Shown in pieces: positions 25,772 through 34,805 of a DNA stretch of 58,949 nucleotides. This DNA is from Alistipes sp. (GTDB lineage: Bacteria > Bacteroidota > Bacteroidia > Bacteroidales > Rikenellaceae): the NCBI GenBank assembly GCA_017399485.1, contig JAFQCA010000052.1, forward strand, positions 1 through 58,949. Direction: 5' to 3'. Position numbers and translations under genes: made by a program. The notes under the pieces were generated by a model, which saw only the letters and a program-made list of their open reading frames with translations, had not been told where the DNA came from and ran no database searches. The stretch's first letter is position 1. Every line of letters starts with the position of its first letter.

Positions 25772-26272
25772 TTAATTATTACTATCAATCTTCTCAATAA
25801 GCCCTGCAAAGTAAATACTTTTTTCGGGATTTACCAAACTTAATTTACGATAAGTTTCTTTTGCCATATCTTTCAAGCCTTGAGCAAGATAAACTTCGGC
25901 CAACTCCTCGCTCACACAATCGTCTTCATCGTCAAATTCGGCCTGCACCACAATCTCTGCATCGGGCTCCCCCTCTTCGGCTACTATACGATGGTGTTCG
26001 GTGGATAGAAATCTGTCAATTATATCTTCCGACGTAAGTCTTACAAGTCGTTCAATATCAATATCCTTGCCAACTATTTGAGGTTGCAGACACAACTCCC
26101 TCACAACACTATTATTGGCCATCGCGTCAGCAGTATTATGCTGATTTTGTTCGCTCTGCAAAGACTCTTTTCCTGCATCCAATTCACTCCATCGCTCACT
26201 ATGTAATAGCGCATCAACCTCAACAGCATCAATCACTACGCGCTCAGCAGAAATATCAATTTTTTTATTCAT
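25772..26272 (-). CDS. Hypothetical protein with C-terminal TPR-like helices
   Basis: 166 residues, no signal or membrane segment. The N-terminal ~110 residues are polar and probably disordered. The end (SEELAEVYLAQGLKDMAKETYRKLSLVNPEKSIYFAGLIEKI) looks like one and a half tetratricopeptide repeats. Genes of this shape commonly stand between lptE and secG in Bacteroidota. Role unknown; the position suggests envelope biogenesis. Confidence 0.65.
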   Translation of the reverse strand: MNKKIDISAERVVIDAVEVDALLHSERWSELDAGKESLQSEQNQHNTADAMANNSVVRELCLQPQIVGKDIDIERLVRLTSEDIIDRFLSTEHHRIVAEEGEPDAEIVVQAEFDDEDDCVSEELAEVYLAQGLKDMAKETYRKLSLVNPEKSIYFAGLIEKIDSNN

Positions 26273-26284
26273 ACTCGCCCCTTT

Positions 26285-26815
26285 TTACCAATTTGATGCC
26301 GCCGCCTGGAAAATATCGGTCACAATCTCCTCCACAATCTGCGCATCCAACTCGCTCTGTACCTCAGTCAATAGTTTTGTCGATTCATAATCAGCGAATG
26401 CCGAGAACTCACGATTGAACGAGTTGTCAGGCTCTATGACATTATTGAATTTCACCTTCACGCGAATTGTCAATCTATTCAACACAGCATAATTGTCACT
26501 CGACACCGAAGCCGTCGTCGATGTATATCCGACAATCTCACCCTCGAATGCAAAATCGCCATTATCATCCACCTGCTGCAACTTTGTCTGGCGCGAGAAC
26601 TTATCCTTCAAGGCCTCTGTCAGCGTCGTACTCAACGTAGGCGACACCATCGGAGCATTATTAGGGAAGTAAGCCACACTGAAGGTCTTTGCCGCTTCGG
26701 GTATACTTGCTCCCGACAACGAATATCCGCCCTTCATAAATATGCAACCGCCGAGCAACAAACTACAAGCAAGTAGCGCCACGGCCATTATGTGATAAAA
26801 TATCTTTTTTAGCAT
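26285..26815 (-). CDS. lptE: LptE-family LPS assembly lipoprotein
   Basis: 176 residues from ATG 26815; the open frame reaches 26827 only through a TTG codon. Lipoprotein signal with LLLGGC. The mature part follows the Bacteroidota LptE-like pattern: GGYSLSGASIP, FSVAYFPNNAPMVSPTLS, then LTEALKDKFSRQTKL and YTSTTASVSSDNYAVLNRLTIRVKVKF. LptE plugs the LptD outer-membrane LPS translocon. It sits directly downstream of the sigma-54 activator, 31 bases away. Confidence 0.85.
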   Translation of the reverse strand: MLKKIFYHIMAVALLACSLLLGGCIFMKGGYSLSGASIPEAAKTFSVAYFPNNAPMVSPTLSTTLTEALKDKFSRQTKLQQVDDNGDFAFEGEIVGYTSTTASVSSDNYAVLNRLTIRVKVKFNNVIEPDNSFNREFSAFADYESTKLLTEVQSELDAQIVEEIVTDIFQAAASNW

Positions 26816-26846
26816 CTCGCTATTCAATATTATTCATTCCAACTAA

Positions 26847-28073
26847 TCAAATCTCCTCATCGGTGATTCCCAACTCCTTGATTCGCCTATATAGCGTACG
26901 CTCCGAGAGGAACAACTCCTTTGCTGCATCGCGACGGCGACCATTATTATTACGCAATGCTCGCAAAATCTGCTCACGCTGCATATCGGCCTTCGACATC
27001 TCGCGCTGCGGCACCTCCACCACTTCCTCACTCTCTGCATAATCACTCGTATGCGTCTCTGTATGCGACACCACCGACGACGGCAACAGACCAATCACCT
27101 CCTGCGACATAGGTTGCTGCGGCACATTATGTCCTACTCCGCGCATCAACTCATTCAACATACGTTTCAAGTCGTTTATATCGCTACGCATATCAAACAA
27201 TATCTTATAGAGCAACTCACGCTCTGTCGAGAAGTCATCACCCGTACGTTCTCGTCCCATTGTTGTAGGCGCAGAGGTCTCCATCGGCGAGAGATAGCCG
27301 GCCAATATATCTGCCGTCACCACACGCGTCGTTTCAAGTGCCGAGATTCTCTCTGCCACATTCTTCAACTGACGTATGTTACCTCGCCAATAGTGGTTAC
27401 GTAGCATCTGCTTTGCCTCATCATCCAACTGTACCGACGGCATACTATACTGCACAGCCACATCGGCTGCAAACTTACGGAACAGCAACGGAATATCATC
27501 CTTACGCTCTCTAAGTGGCGGCACTGCAATGGGAACAGTATTCAATCTAAAATAGAGGTCCTCACGAAAACGTCCCTCAGCAATAGCCTTCTGCAAGTCA
27601 TTATTTGTTGCGGCTACAACTCTCACGTTTGTCTTGCTGACGCGAGCCGAACCTACTCTGATATACTCACCCGACTGCAATACTCTCAACAGACGCACCT
27701 GCGTCGATAGCGGCAACTCACCCACCTCATCCAAGAAGATTGTACCACCATCAGCCTCCTCAAAATATCCTTTACGCGCCTCTGTCGCACCCGTATATGC
27801 ACCCTTCTCGTGACCAAACAACTCCGAGTCTATAGTACCTTCAGGTATTGCGCCACAATTCACAGCAATATATTTCGAGTGTTTACGCGCCGAGTTATCG
27901 TGGATAATCTTCGGGAAGAACTCCTTACCCACACCACTCTCGCCTGTCACCAACACCGACAAATCAGTCGCCGCGACACGCAATGCTACGCTTATCGCAC
28001 GATTCATCGCTTCGGAATTACCAATTATTCCGTAGCGCTGTTTAACACTCATTATCTCCTGCAAATCGGTCAT
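26847..28073 (-). CDS. Sigma-54-dependent activator without receiver domain
   Basis: 408 residues. The AAA+ domain starts almost at the N-terminus: Walker A GESGVGKE at 44-51, the sigma-54 contact loop GAYTGA at 91-96, Walker B GGTIFLDEVGEL at 109-120, and the arginine-finger/sensor region RFREDLYFRLNTVP. Residues ~365-405 are a Fis-type HTH (REQILRALRNNNGRRRDAAKEL). The contact loop is normally GAFTGA; here Phe is replaced by Tyr, which I checked in the DNA. No sensory or receiver domain is present, so activity may depend on expression level or a partner. It lies in an operon with envelope genes. Confidence 0.92.
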   Translation of the reverse strand: MTDLQEIMSVKQRYGIIGNSEAMNRAISVALRVAATDLSVLVTGESGVGKEFFPKIIHDNSARKHSKYIAVNCGAIPEGTIDSELFGHEKGAYTGATEARKGYFEEADGGTIFLDEVGELPLSTQVRLLRVLQSGEYIRVGSARVSKTNVRVVAATNNDLQKAIAEGRFREDLYFRLNTVPIAVPPLRERKDDIPLLFRKFAADVAVQYSMPSVQLDDEAKQMLRNHYWRGNIRQLKNVAERISALETTRVVTADILAGYLSPMETSAPTTMGRERTGDDFSTERELLYKILFDMRSDINDLKRMLNELMRGVGHNVPQQPMSQEVIGLLPSSVVSHTETHTSDYAESEEVVEVPQREMSKADMQREQILRALRNNNGRRRDAAKELFLSERTLYRRIKELGITDEEI

Positions 28074-28091
28074 ATCTACCTATTTGTTGCT

Positions 28092-28916
28092 CTACTCTTT
28101 TGGTGTTATATAGTCCAAATCAGGATTACGCACTCCGCCCTCGGCACTTGCCGGAGCCTCCTCATAAATCTCTTCATTCGATATCGCAGGCTCATCGTAA
28201 TGCGAATTACGCCAATCGTTATAGAATCCGTAAGCCAGCGCCAGAGTCGCTATAACGGCAGCACCTATGGCTATCTTCATAATTATATCGCTCTTATTGC
28301 TCCTGCGCGAAGTCGCATACTCTCTTCCCGTAACGACCTTACGGCCCTTGCCATAGCGCAATCCCTTCACATAATTTTCGGGGTTCATCTTTGCCGACAC
28401 CGATACCCTCGCCTCGCCAATATCTCTACGAGGCATCGGTTTCTGTCGAGGTTGCTCCTCCTCTGCAGGCTCTGCTTCAACCTCTGCCACAGGAGCACTC
28501 TTCGGTTGCGCCTCCTCGACCTTGCTATTCACCTCAACCGCCTGCACCTTAGTCTCTGGTCTCTTACGCTCGGCTGTCACTCCATCCAGATTATCGCCAT
28601 CGACTGCCGTATCATATTGGAAAGTAACGACACCGCTATCGCCCGACTTTAACAAGCCAAAACCCTTCAATCGGCACTCCTTATCGTTCTGCAAACGATA
28701 ATTCACCTCGAAAACGAATCTATCCACAGCCCCTGCAGCCTCCAACTCCGACATACCTTGTTGCTGTAGCAGAGAGCGCAATACGCCATCATCATTCTTA
28801 ATCAATGCCGAAAAAAGCACCGACTCACCCGCCACTTTAACGATAAAAGTTCCGAGATTAGGCACCACCAAACGTTTGTTTGACTCCAAATATTTTGTGA
28901 TAATTTCTACTATCAT
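28092..28916 (-). CDS. HU-CCDC81-like domain protein with one membrane helix
   Basis: 274 residues from ATG 28916. Residues ~1-105 are a tandem HU/CCDC81-like fold (IITKYLESNKRLVVPNLGTF, and VNYRLQNDKECRLKGFGLLK), related to the DNA-bending HU family. An acidic/proline-rich linker follows (120-165), then a basic stretch, one membrane helix (about 210-232) and a short tail. In Bacteroidota similar proteins often end in a SPOR domain, which is absent here. A cytosolic HU-like head tethered to the membrane is the simplest topology. First gene of the operon, 18 bases before the sigma-54 activator. Confidence 0.75.
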   Translation of the reverse strand: MIVEIITKYLESNKRLVVPNLGTFIVKVAGESVLFSALIKNDDGVLRSLLQQQGMSELEAAGAVDRFVFEVNYRLQNDKECRLKGFGLLKSGDSGVVTFQYDTAVDGDNLDGVTAERKRPETKVQAVEVNSKVEEAQPKSAPVAEVEAEPAEEEQPRQKPMPRRDIGEARVSVSAKMNPENYVKGLRYGKGRKVVTGREYATSRRSNKSDIIMKIAIGAAVIATLALAYGFYNDWRNSHYDEPAISNEEIYEEAPASAEGGVRNPDLDYITPKE

Positions 28917-29085
28917 CTTTGCAATACATAAATTTTGTGTAAAATTACTACTTTTTTTTCTAATAGAAAAATCCACCAACATTTCTTCTCTTTTTACGAG
29001 TAAAAACAGTGAAAAATAATGGGATTATCTATTTCTGTATTGTTGTATCATTACGAGTAGGACTTTAATATTGTATAACAAATTC

Positions 29086-29134
29086 CTCCTCTAAGGTAGA
29101 GGAGGTGGCACACCATAGGTGTGACGGAGGAGTC
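29086..29134. repeat. Short GGAGG-type stem-loop repeat
   Basis: CCTCCTCT-AAGGT-AGAGGAGG is followed by TGGCACACC-ATA-GGTGTGACGGAGGAG. Two nested stems without coding potential. It resembles an interspersed repeat common in Bacteroidales genomes (from memory, not searched). Confidence 0.5.
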
Positions 29135-29176
29135 TGCAAATCCAATCTTGAATCTTGAATCTTGAATTACAAAAAA

Positions 29177-29210
29177 AAAGTAGGTTTGGAAAATTTTCCA
29201 AACCTACTTT
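29177..29210 (-). terminator. Terminator of rpsU
   Basis: Perfect 34-base palindrome (AAAGTAGGTTTGGAAAA and complement) followed on the minus strand by nine T. Confidence 0.85.
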
Positions 29211-29229
29211 ATCTCTATTGAGAATATTA

Positions 29230-29421
29230 CTACTCCTCCAAACGGTAAGTGTGCTCAACATAGATAGCGCGCTGCATCTGCTCACGCTTTGCGATTGAGG
29301 GCTTTGTGAAGTACTGACGACGACGCAACTCCTTCAAAACACCTGTACGCTCATACTTACGCTTAAACTTCTTGAGGGCCTTCTCGATATTCTCTCCCTC
29401 CTTAACGGGCATAATAATCAT
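29230..29421 (-). CDS. rpsU: Small ribosomal subunit protein bS21
   Basis: 63 residues, MIIMPVKEGENIEKALKKFK onward, the normal bS21 length and pattern with basic helices. It binds the 30S platform next to the anti-Shine-Dalgarno end of 16S rRNA. In Bacteroidota bS21 helps hide that sequence, and rpsU itself is reported to keep an SD-like element; here AGGA lies at 29427-29424, two bases before the first ATG and eleven before the second in-frame ATG. I keep the first ATG because MI..PVKEGEN is conserved. Own terminator; a structured leader lies upstream. Confidence 0.93.
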   Translation of the reverse strand: MIIMPVKEGENIEKALKKFKRKYERTGVLKELRRRQYFTKPSIAKREQMQRAIYVEHTYRLEE

Positions 29422-29550
29422 AATCCTAATTCTTTTTTATTTGTTCTTAATTATTTATTCTTTTTTCTCATTTTTTGCAGTCATTCGAACTGCCGACCTC
29501 TCGCGGCAAGACATCCTTGACATCTTTTATCCGCAACTCTTCCAACCAAT

Positions 29551-30675
29551 CTACTCGGTGGCCTTAAGCCTAAATCGAAGATACGGAGCCAAACGTTTGG
29601 CCTCCTCCCCACTTAATATGTTCTGTTCGGTCATCTCTTCGATTCTACTCCAACCTCCTTTCAATTGTCGTTGTTTAATTATTCGCCTCAGAGTCCGCGC
29701 CGACACATAAGGATGACGCTCTAACTCTTTTGGACCCGCAAAGTTAATATCAATTTTCTTAATTTTGCAACTATCGCAGCAAATTTGTGATAAAAATTTT
29801 GCAAAATTCTCTTCTGTAACGCATTTTAACTCGGCTAACTGCTCCACAGAGTGGTAACCACCCAGCAATTCGCGGTATTTTATTATCTCCGAAGCACTCT
29901 TTTCGCCTATACCATTCACCGCAACCAATGCCTCCATATCGGCAGAATTTATCTCTACCAGCGCCGCATTCTCTGTTCTTTTTTCCGACTCTTTCGCCTC
30001 ATTTTCCGTTGCAGATTTCTGTTCCGCAAATATTACATACGGCAACAATCTGTCAGCCATCTCTTCGCTTACGACATAGCACGCTCTAAACTCCTGCTCA
30101 TTATCTATTCCGCCTATCGCATCACGATACTTCACAACCACTTCGGCCTGTTTTCTCGAAAAACCCACACTCTCCAGATACTCCACCGACACAGTATCAA
30201 TCCCGAATTTCACCAAATCTGCGTTCGGCTTTGAAAACTCTTTCGATTTAACCTCACTCGCACGATTTCCGCCATCTCCACCACGCTGCTTATCTCCATC
30301 GACATATCTACTCTTCGGAGCAAGCGAATCGGCTATCGTTATATAGGGTTTCAATGCTGCATATATCGAGTCTGTCACACCTGACACCAGAGCCACATCC
30401 TCCTTCATTCTATACACCTTGCCATACTTTCGCCAACGCACTATACCTGCTGCCACTTCCGACGATACACCCGCCGCACGCAACTCCTCGTATTCATACT
30501 CATTGGGGTCGAATGGTTGGAGCACAATCTCTTCGGCCTCAACATTATGCTGCTCTACAACATCCATATACGCAGGCGTGCGTCGCTCGGCGACTACCGC
30601 CAATAGTACGACAACAACCAGCAGTGGCAACAACACCACCGCACCACGACGCTGCTCCTCGCTAAAGAGTCTCAT
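29551..30675 (-). CDS. ComEA-like helix-hairpin-helix protein
   Basis: 374 residues. One N-terminal membrane helix (about 12-29), then four helix-hairpin-helix modules at about 55-118, 155-215, 238-297 and 308-370. The third is the canonical one (EINSADMEALVAVNGIGEKSASEIIKYR). ComEA binds double-stranded DNA at the cell surface during transformation; this Bacteroidota version is much longer and may be periplasmic. No other competence gene is nearby, so uptake is only a possibility. It follows ubiD by 45 bases. Confidence 0.82.
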   Translation of the reverse strand: MRLFSEEQRRGAVVLLPLLVVVVLLAVVAERRTPAYMDVVEQHNVEAEEIVLQPFDPNEYEYEELRAAGVSSEVAAGIVRWRKYGKVYRMKEDVALVSGVTDSIYAALKPYITIADSLAPKSRYVDGDKQRGGDGGNRASEVKSKEFSKPNADLVKFGIDTVSVEYLESVGFSRKQAEVVVKYRDAIGGIDNEQEFRACYVVSEEMADRLLPYVIFAEQKSATENEAKESEKRTENAALVEINSADMEALVAVNGIGEKSASEIIKYRELLGGYHSVEQLAELKCVTEENFAKFLSQICCDSCKIKKIDINFAGPKELERHPYVSARTLRRIIKQRQLKGGWSRIEEMTEQNILSGEEAKRLAPYLRFRLKATE

Positions 30676-30720
30676 TTTATCAACAGATTTTGCTCAACAG
30701 AACCACCCTTCGCCCATTGC

Positions 30721-32574
30721 CTACCACTCGGCCTTTGACGAAAGCCACAATTTACGATATCTGCGTGATGGCGACTCCAACTTCTCGCCCAAACCGTACT
30801 CCGCCCAGCGCTCATCTACCTGCTTGATTGTCTCCACAGATGACATCACCACATTAGGGAATCTTCTCGGATTACCCGCCACCGACGGATGCTTGCTGCG
30901 AGCATCAAACAGCAACTCACCGCCCTGCAAAACTCTCACATCACGTCTTGGGTCTGTATTAGCCGCCGCCAGCCACAACAAATCACTCGGGCGCATCACA
31001 CCTGCGGCTTGATAATCAAACAACGCCACATACTTCATACCCACGATACCATTCTCTCGCAGATACTGCTCCACATCAACCTCCAAAGGTCTATCCACTG
31101 CAGCATATAATATAAGCAACCCATATTCGGCCACATATCGCGTATCAAACAACTCCACACCTCCTGCGGGAACTGCTCTGCGAGGCACTTCAATCGGAGC
31201 GACCTCCGACTCGGCATCCACCCCCGTAAGGTCGAAAGCCATCTTACCGCCAAATCCTAACGTTGCCGTTGCGTGGTCCAGCACATCCAATATACCCTCT
31301 GCGCGAATCACATCGCGGTTTACATCTATCCTACGCAGTTTGCGGCCCAAAGAGTCCATCGAGCGTATATCATCCTGAGCAGATGCCACAACCAGATACT
31401 TATTAAACATCATCTGGCCCGCGCCCCATAGCGACTGCGCCACCTTGTGCGCCTGTCCCTCATATCGCTTCGAGATACCCACTATGGCTATATTATGCGA
31501 CGTACCCTCTATGGGCATATACAAATCCTCCACCTCCGGTTGAACAGCCAACCGAATCGGCGCAAGGAATATCTTTTCTGTCGCCTCCGAGATATAGGCA
31601 TCCTCCTGTGGCGGCACACCCACAACCGTTGCAGGATATATCGCATCTTTGCGATGAGTTATGCAGGTAACGTGGAACTTAGGATAGTAATCCTTCAGCG
31701 AATAAAAACCCGTATGGTCCCCGAAATCGCCCTCGATGGCCTTCTCTTCCATCGGGTCCACATATCCCTCAATCACGAAATCGCAATCTGCTGGGATACG
31801 TATATCACACGTCAAGGCCTTCACCAACTTCACAGGCTTGCGACGCAGAAAACCCGCCAACAGATATTCATCCATATTATCAGGCATCGGAGCCGTCGCC
31901 GCATAAGTATATGCAGGGTCGCCACCCAAAGCCACAACTACGGGCATCCGCTTACCCAACCGCTTATATGCATCATAATGTCGCGCTCCCGTCTTGTGAA
32001 CGTGCCAATGCATACCCGTAGTACGCTTGTCGAAGCGTTGCATACGATACATTCCAACGTTTCTCATTCCCGTCTCGGGGTCGATGGTATTTACCATCGG
32101 CAAAGTCACAAACGCTCCGCCATCCGACTCCCACGAATGTAACATCGGCAATCGTTCCAAATCGACCTCATCGCCCTGCCACACAACCTGCTGGCACTCG
32201 CCTCGTCCCGACTCATTCTGCGGAAACCACTTGGCCACATCGGCCAACAGAGGCAACATTTTCATCTTCTCCCACAACGTAGCCTTTGGAGAAAGCGCAT
32301 CACCCAACAATGCCGATATTCTGTCGCCTATATCCTCCAATCGCTCCACACCGAGAGCCATTGCCATCCTGCGTTTAGAGCCCATCATATTGGTCACAAC
32401 GGGGAACTCCGCATCGGTATTCTCAAACAGAATGGCCTTACCGCCACCCTCTGATTTTACCACGCGGTCCGTAATCTCGGCAATTTCGAATCGGGTTGAT
32501 ACGGGCCTCTTCACCCTTACCAACTCCCCCTCTTGCTCCAATCGGGCGATATATGCTCGCAGGTTTTTATACAT
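30721..32574 (-). CDS. UbiD-family decarboxylase
   Basis: 617 residues, the long UbiD type. Conserved segments include GMYRMQRFDKRTTGMHWHVHK (174-194), a prenyl-FMN/metal-site EGYVDP (269-274) and EGDFGDHTGFYS (281-292). UbiD enzymes decarboxylate aromatic or unsaturated acids using prenylated FMN supplied by UbiX; no ubiX is in this window. In Bacteroidota such genes are usually annotated as menaquinone-biosynthesis decarboxylases. The substrate is not certain. Co-directional with the Gfo/Idh/MocA gene, 21 bases upstream. Confidence 0.9.
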   Translation of the reverse strand: MYKNLRAYIARLEQEGELVRVKRPVSTRFEIAEITDRVVKSEGGGKAILFENTDAEFPVVTNMMGSKRRMAMALGVERLEDIGDRISALLGDALSPKATLWEKMKMLPLLADVAKWFPQNESGRGECQQVVWQGDEVDLERLPMLHSWESDGGAFVTLPMVNTIDPETGMRNVGMYRMQRFDKRTTGMHWHVHKTGARHYDAYKRLGKRMPVVVALGGDPAYTYAATAPMPDNMDEYLLAGFLRRKPVKLVKALTCDIRIPADCDFVIEGYVDPMEEKAIEGDFGDHTGFYSLKDYYPKFHVTCITHRKDAIYPATVVGVPPQEDAYISEATEKIFLAPIRLAVQPEVEDLYMPIEGTSHNIAIVGISKRYEGQAHKVAQSLWGAGQMMFNKYLVVASAQDDIRSMDSLGRKLRRIDVNRDVIRAEGILDVLDHATATLGFGGKMAFDLTGVDAESEVAPIEVPRRAVPAGGVELFDTRYVAEYGLLILYAAVDRPLEVDVEQYLRENGIVGMKYVALFDYQAAGVMRPSDLLWLAAANTDPRRDVRVLQGGELLFDARSKHPSVAGNPRRFPNVVMSSVETIKQVDERWAEYGLGEKLESPSRRYRKLWLSSKAEW

Positions 32575-32595
32575 TATTATAATAATTTACTTCTC

Positions 32596-33897
32596 CTATC
32601 CCAACGGAGTATAAGGCACACGATACTTATCGTCCAATGTCAAAATCGCACCCTCGTGCATAGCCTTATCGGCCAACAGAGCAAACTGCGTAGCGTAATA
32701 CGACTCCTCCAAAACCTTTTCAGGCTGCTTACCCGTAATTACAGCGTGAACAAACGCCTCCATAATCTCGATTGAGCCATCGGCCTCAGCACCGACTGTA
32801 CTCTCGCCTGTCGATATTGTCACATTATCCATTATAGGCATACCCGGAGCCAACGGGCTCGTCTCGGCAGCCCAACTTGTACCCGCAAATACCGAGTTGC
32901 TCATCACACCGCTCTCAATCTGCGCCACCAACTGATGCATACCGCTACCCTTCGGCGCGGGCTCATCGGTATAGTGCATACAGGTCACAAGGTCAATCGT
33001 ACCCTCCGTACCCAGAATCTGCTCGCCCATACCAAAATGCTTGTTCGAAATAATTGACTCAAAGGTCATATTCACGCCATTAGGATATGTAAATATAGCA
33101 CTCACCGCATCATATACATCACGTCCATCCTTATTCCAATGCAACAGGCTACCCGAGCCCATAACCTTTTCAGGCAACATACCCATAGCCCACGAGCCAT
33201 TCTGCAGGTGGTGGCACGCCAACTCTGTCATCAAACCACGCGAATACTCGCTATACAGACGCCAATTTATACGACGCTCCAACTCTGGCGATGGCACCTC
33301 ACGGCGCCAATCGTTATTACGGTACCAATAGTTTCGCACGCCCACGACCTTGCCGATTTTACCTTCGTGAATCATCTGCATAGCCTTTGCATACTTGGGG
33401 TCGAAGAGTCGTTGCTGACCAATAAACAACACTCCATTCAACTCCTTGCGGCAATTATACACCTCCAGCGCCTCATCCAGCGTATATGCCATTGACTTTT
33501 CGCAAAACACTCTCTTACCTGCACGCAAAGCATCCATAGTCATACGTCCGTGCAAATACAGTGGAGTAGTTACAATCACGCCATCGACATTCTTATCCTC
33601 CAGCAATTTACGGTAATCGTCATACAACTTCGCCTTCGGATAGTACTGCGCAGCATCCTCCAGATGAGGACGGTAGTCGTCACACAATGCAACCATCTCG
33701 ACATTAGGCATACGCAACAGATTCTTAATATGATACAAGCCTCGCGAGCCTGTACCAATCATACCTATACGAGCCTTCTCGCCCTTCACCTCCTGTTGCG
33801 CTTTATCACTACAAGACTCCAGCCACGGGAACATCGACAATGCCACTCCCGCGAGTCCCTTTTTGCCACAATCGGCCAAAAATTCTTTTCTGTTCAT
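32596..33897 (-). CDS. Exported Gfo/Idh/MocA-family oxidoreductase
   Basis: 433 residues. The N-terminus MNRKEFLADCGKKGLAGVAL resembles a degenerate Tat/lipoprotein leader that lacks a clear twin arginine. The Rossmann motif IGMIGTGSRGLYH is at ~44-56, and the family EK signature at 132-133 in FCEKSMAY. C-terminal alpha/beta dimerisation domain. NAD(P)-dependent oxidoreductases of this exported kind act on sugars and are often named GH109-like or hypothetical dehydrogenases. The conserved GxCxDxxR-like segment reads MVALCDDYRPH. Substrate unknown. Confidence 0.88.
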   Translation of the reverse strand: MNRKEFLADCGKKGLAGVALSMFPWLESCSDKAQQEVKGEKARIGMIGTGSRGLYHIKNLLRMPNVEMVALCDDYRPHLEDAAQYYPKAKLYDDYRKLLEDKNVDGVIVTTPLYLHGRMTMDALRAGKRVFCEKSMAYTLDEALEVYNCRKELNGVLFIGQQRLFDPKYAKAMQMIHEGKIGKVVGVRNYWYRNNDWRREVPSPELERRINWRLYSEYSRGLMTELACHHLQNGSWAMGMLPEKVMGSGSLLHWNKDGRDVYDAVSAIFTYPNGVNMTFESIISNKHFGMGEQILGTEGTIDLVTCMHYTDEPAPKGSGMHQLVAQIESGVMSNSVFAGTSWAAETSPLAPGMPIMDNVTISTGESTVGAEADGSIEIMEAFVHAVITGKQPEKVLEESYYATQFALLADKAMHEGAILTLDDKYRVPYTPLG

Positions 33898-33914
33898 CGG
33901 TTATATAATTTTCT

Positions 33915-34805
33915 CTATTTCTTCATCTTTCCTATCTCACGGCACTCCGTTGTACCATCCGCTCGGCAATATATCTCCGACGCGACATACCCCTCATATT
34001 GTGCCATTATTGCGGCTCGCCTATTGCGTGGTGCGGCATACAACGCCGTAGAGAGCATCTCTGCCACCAAAGCCGAGCGGCCTTCAACCACTATCAACTC
34101 CTCGCCTACCGCACGATTGCCCGTCATCGGGTCTATGATATGATACTCGCCGCTCTCGGCACGGCCCGATACCGACATTGCTCCATCCTTTAATTTCACC
34201 TCACGGGCTACGGCTGACTTCACCTTTCGATGCTCAATGCCTATCGGCCACCACTCGCCATAGGGGTGATGCCCCATAGCCACAATCGAACTATTACCAA
34301 AGTTAATTACCGCCTGTCGCACCTCCGCCTGCTCAAAGATTCGCCTCACACTCTCGGCGGCATAACCTTTAGCGAATCCGCCCAAATCTATTCGCGCTCC
34401 TTCGCGCAGAATCCTTACGCTATGTTCCTTACCGTCAAGCGCATATCCGCCACTGCCGTCACGCCCTGTCTCTACGCCATCATCGGCTGCCGTCACATCG
34501 AAATACCCTGCCGTTGCTCGACGAAACACCTCACACAACTCCAGAGCCATAAACAGTTCATCATCGACCTTGACGCTCTGCCCTATAGCCGTCATATTCA
34601 CCACCGCAAGCGGACTACGGCTATCAAAGCGATTAAACAATCGCTCCAACCGTTTAACCTCGCGCTCGGCCTCTGCCATCAGTCCTCGACCTTGCTCTTC
34701 ATCCAAGCCTACGGCCAACAACTCCACTCGCGTATGCATTGCTCCAAACGTTGCATACACAATAGGATAATCGGGATTCTTTCGACTGTAACTTATCTCG
34801 GCCAC
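33915..34805 (-). CDS. apbE: FAD:protein FMN transferase (ApbE family), cytosolic-looking
   Basis: 296 residues. ApbE transfers FMN onto Thr/Ser of target flavoproteins such as NqrB/NqrC or RnfG. Motifs seen: LFNRFDSRSPLAVVN near 54-68, IDLGGFAKGYAAESV near 142-156, INFGNSSIVAMG near 168-179, and HIIDPMTGN near 223-231. The start is GTG (34805-34803) overlapping by one base the TAG stop of the membrane-protein gene before it, which suggests translational coupling. No signal peptide is present, unlike many exported ApbE proteins. A downstream start is possible but would remove conserved sequence. Confidence 0.85.
   Translation of the reverse strand: MAEISYSRKNPDYPIVYATFGAMHTRVELLAVGLDEEQGRGLMAEAEREVKRLERLFNRFDSRSPLAVVNMTAIGQSVKVDDELFMALELCEVFRRATAGYFDVTAADDGVETGRDGSGGYALDGKEHSVRILREGARIDLGGFAKGYAAESVRRIFEQAEVRQAVINFGNSSIVAMGHHPYGEWWPIGIEHRKVKSAVAREVKLKDGAMSVSGRAESGEYHIIDPMTGNRAVGEELIVVEGRSALVAEMLSTALYAAPRNRRAAIMAQYEGYVASEIYCRADGTTECREIGKMKK

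Larger units (their letters stand above)
28917..29229. other. Intergenic region with repeats and rpsU terminator
   Basis: No gene is seen. It holds an AT-rich leader, a repeat at 29086-29134 (CCTCCTCT/AGAGGAGG and CACACC/GGTGTG stems), about three TCTTGAA heptamers near 29147-29167, and the rpsU terminator. Confidence 0.6.

Noticed and set aside
29477..29520. tRNA-like segment (minus strand GAGAGGTCGGCAGTTCGAATGACTGC)
   Set aside because: Only a T-arm-like piece is present; the G53-C61 pairing is wrong, and no D-arm, anticodon arm or acceptor stem can be folded around it. I keep it only as a leader hairpin of rpsU.
29551..30675. DNA-uptake (competence) locus
   Set aside because: Only a ComEA-like protein is present; no ComEC, ComF or pilus genes nearby.
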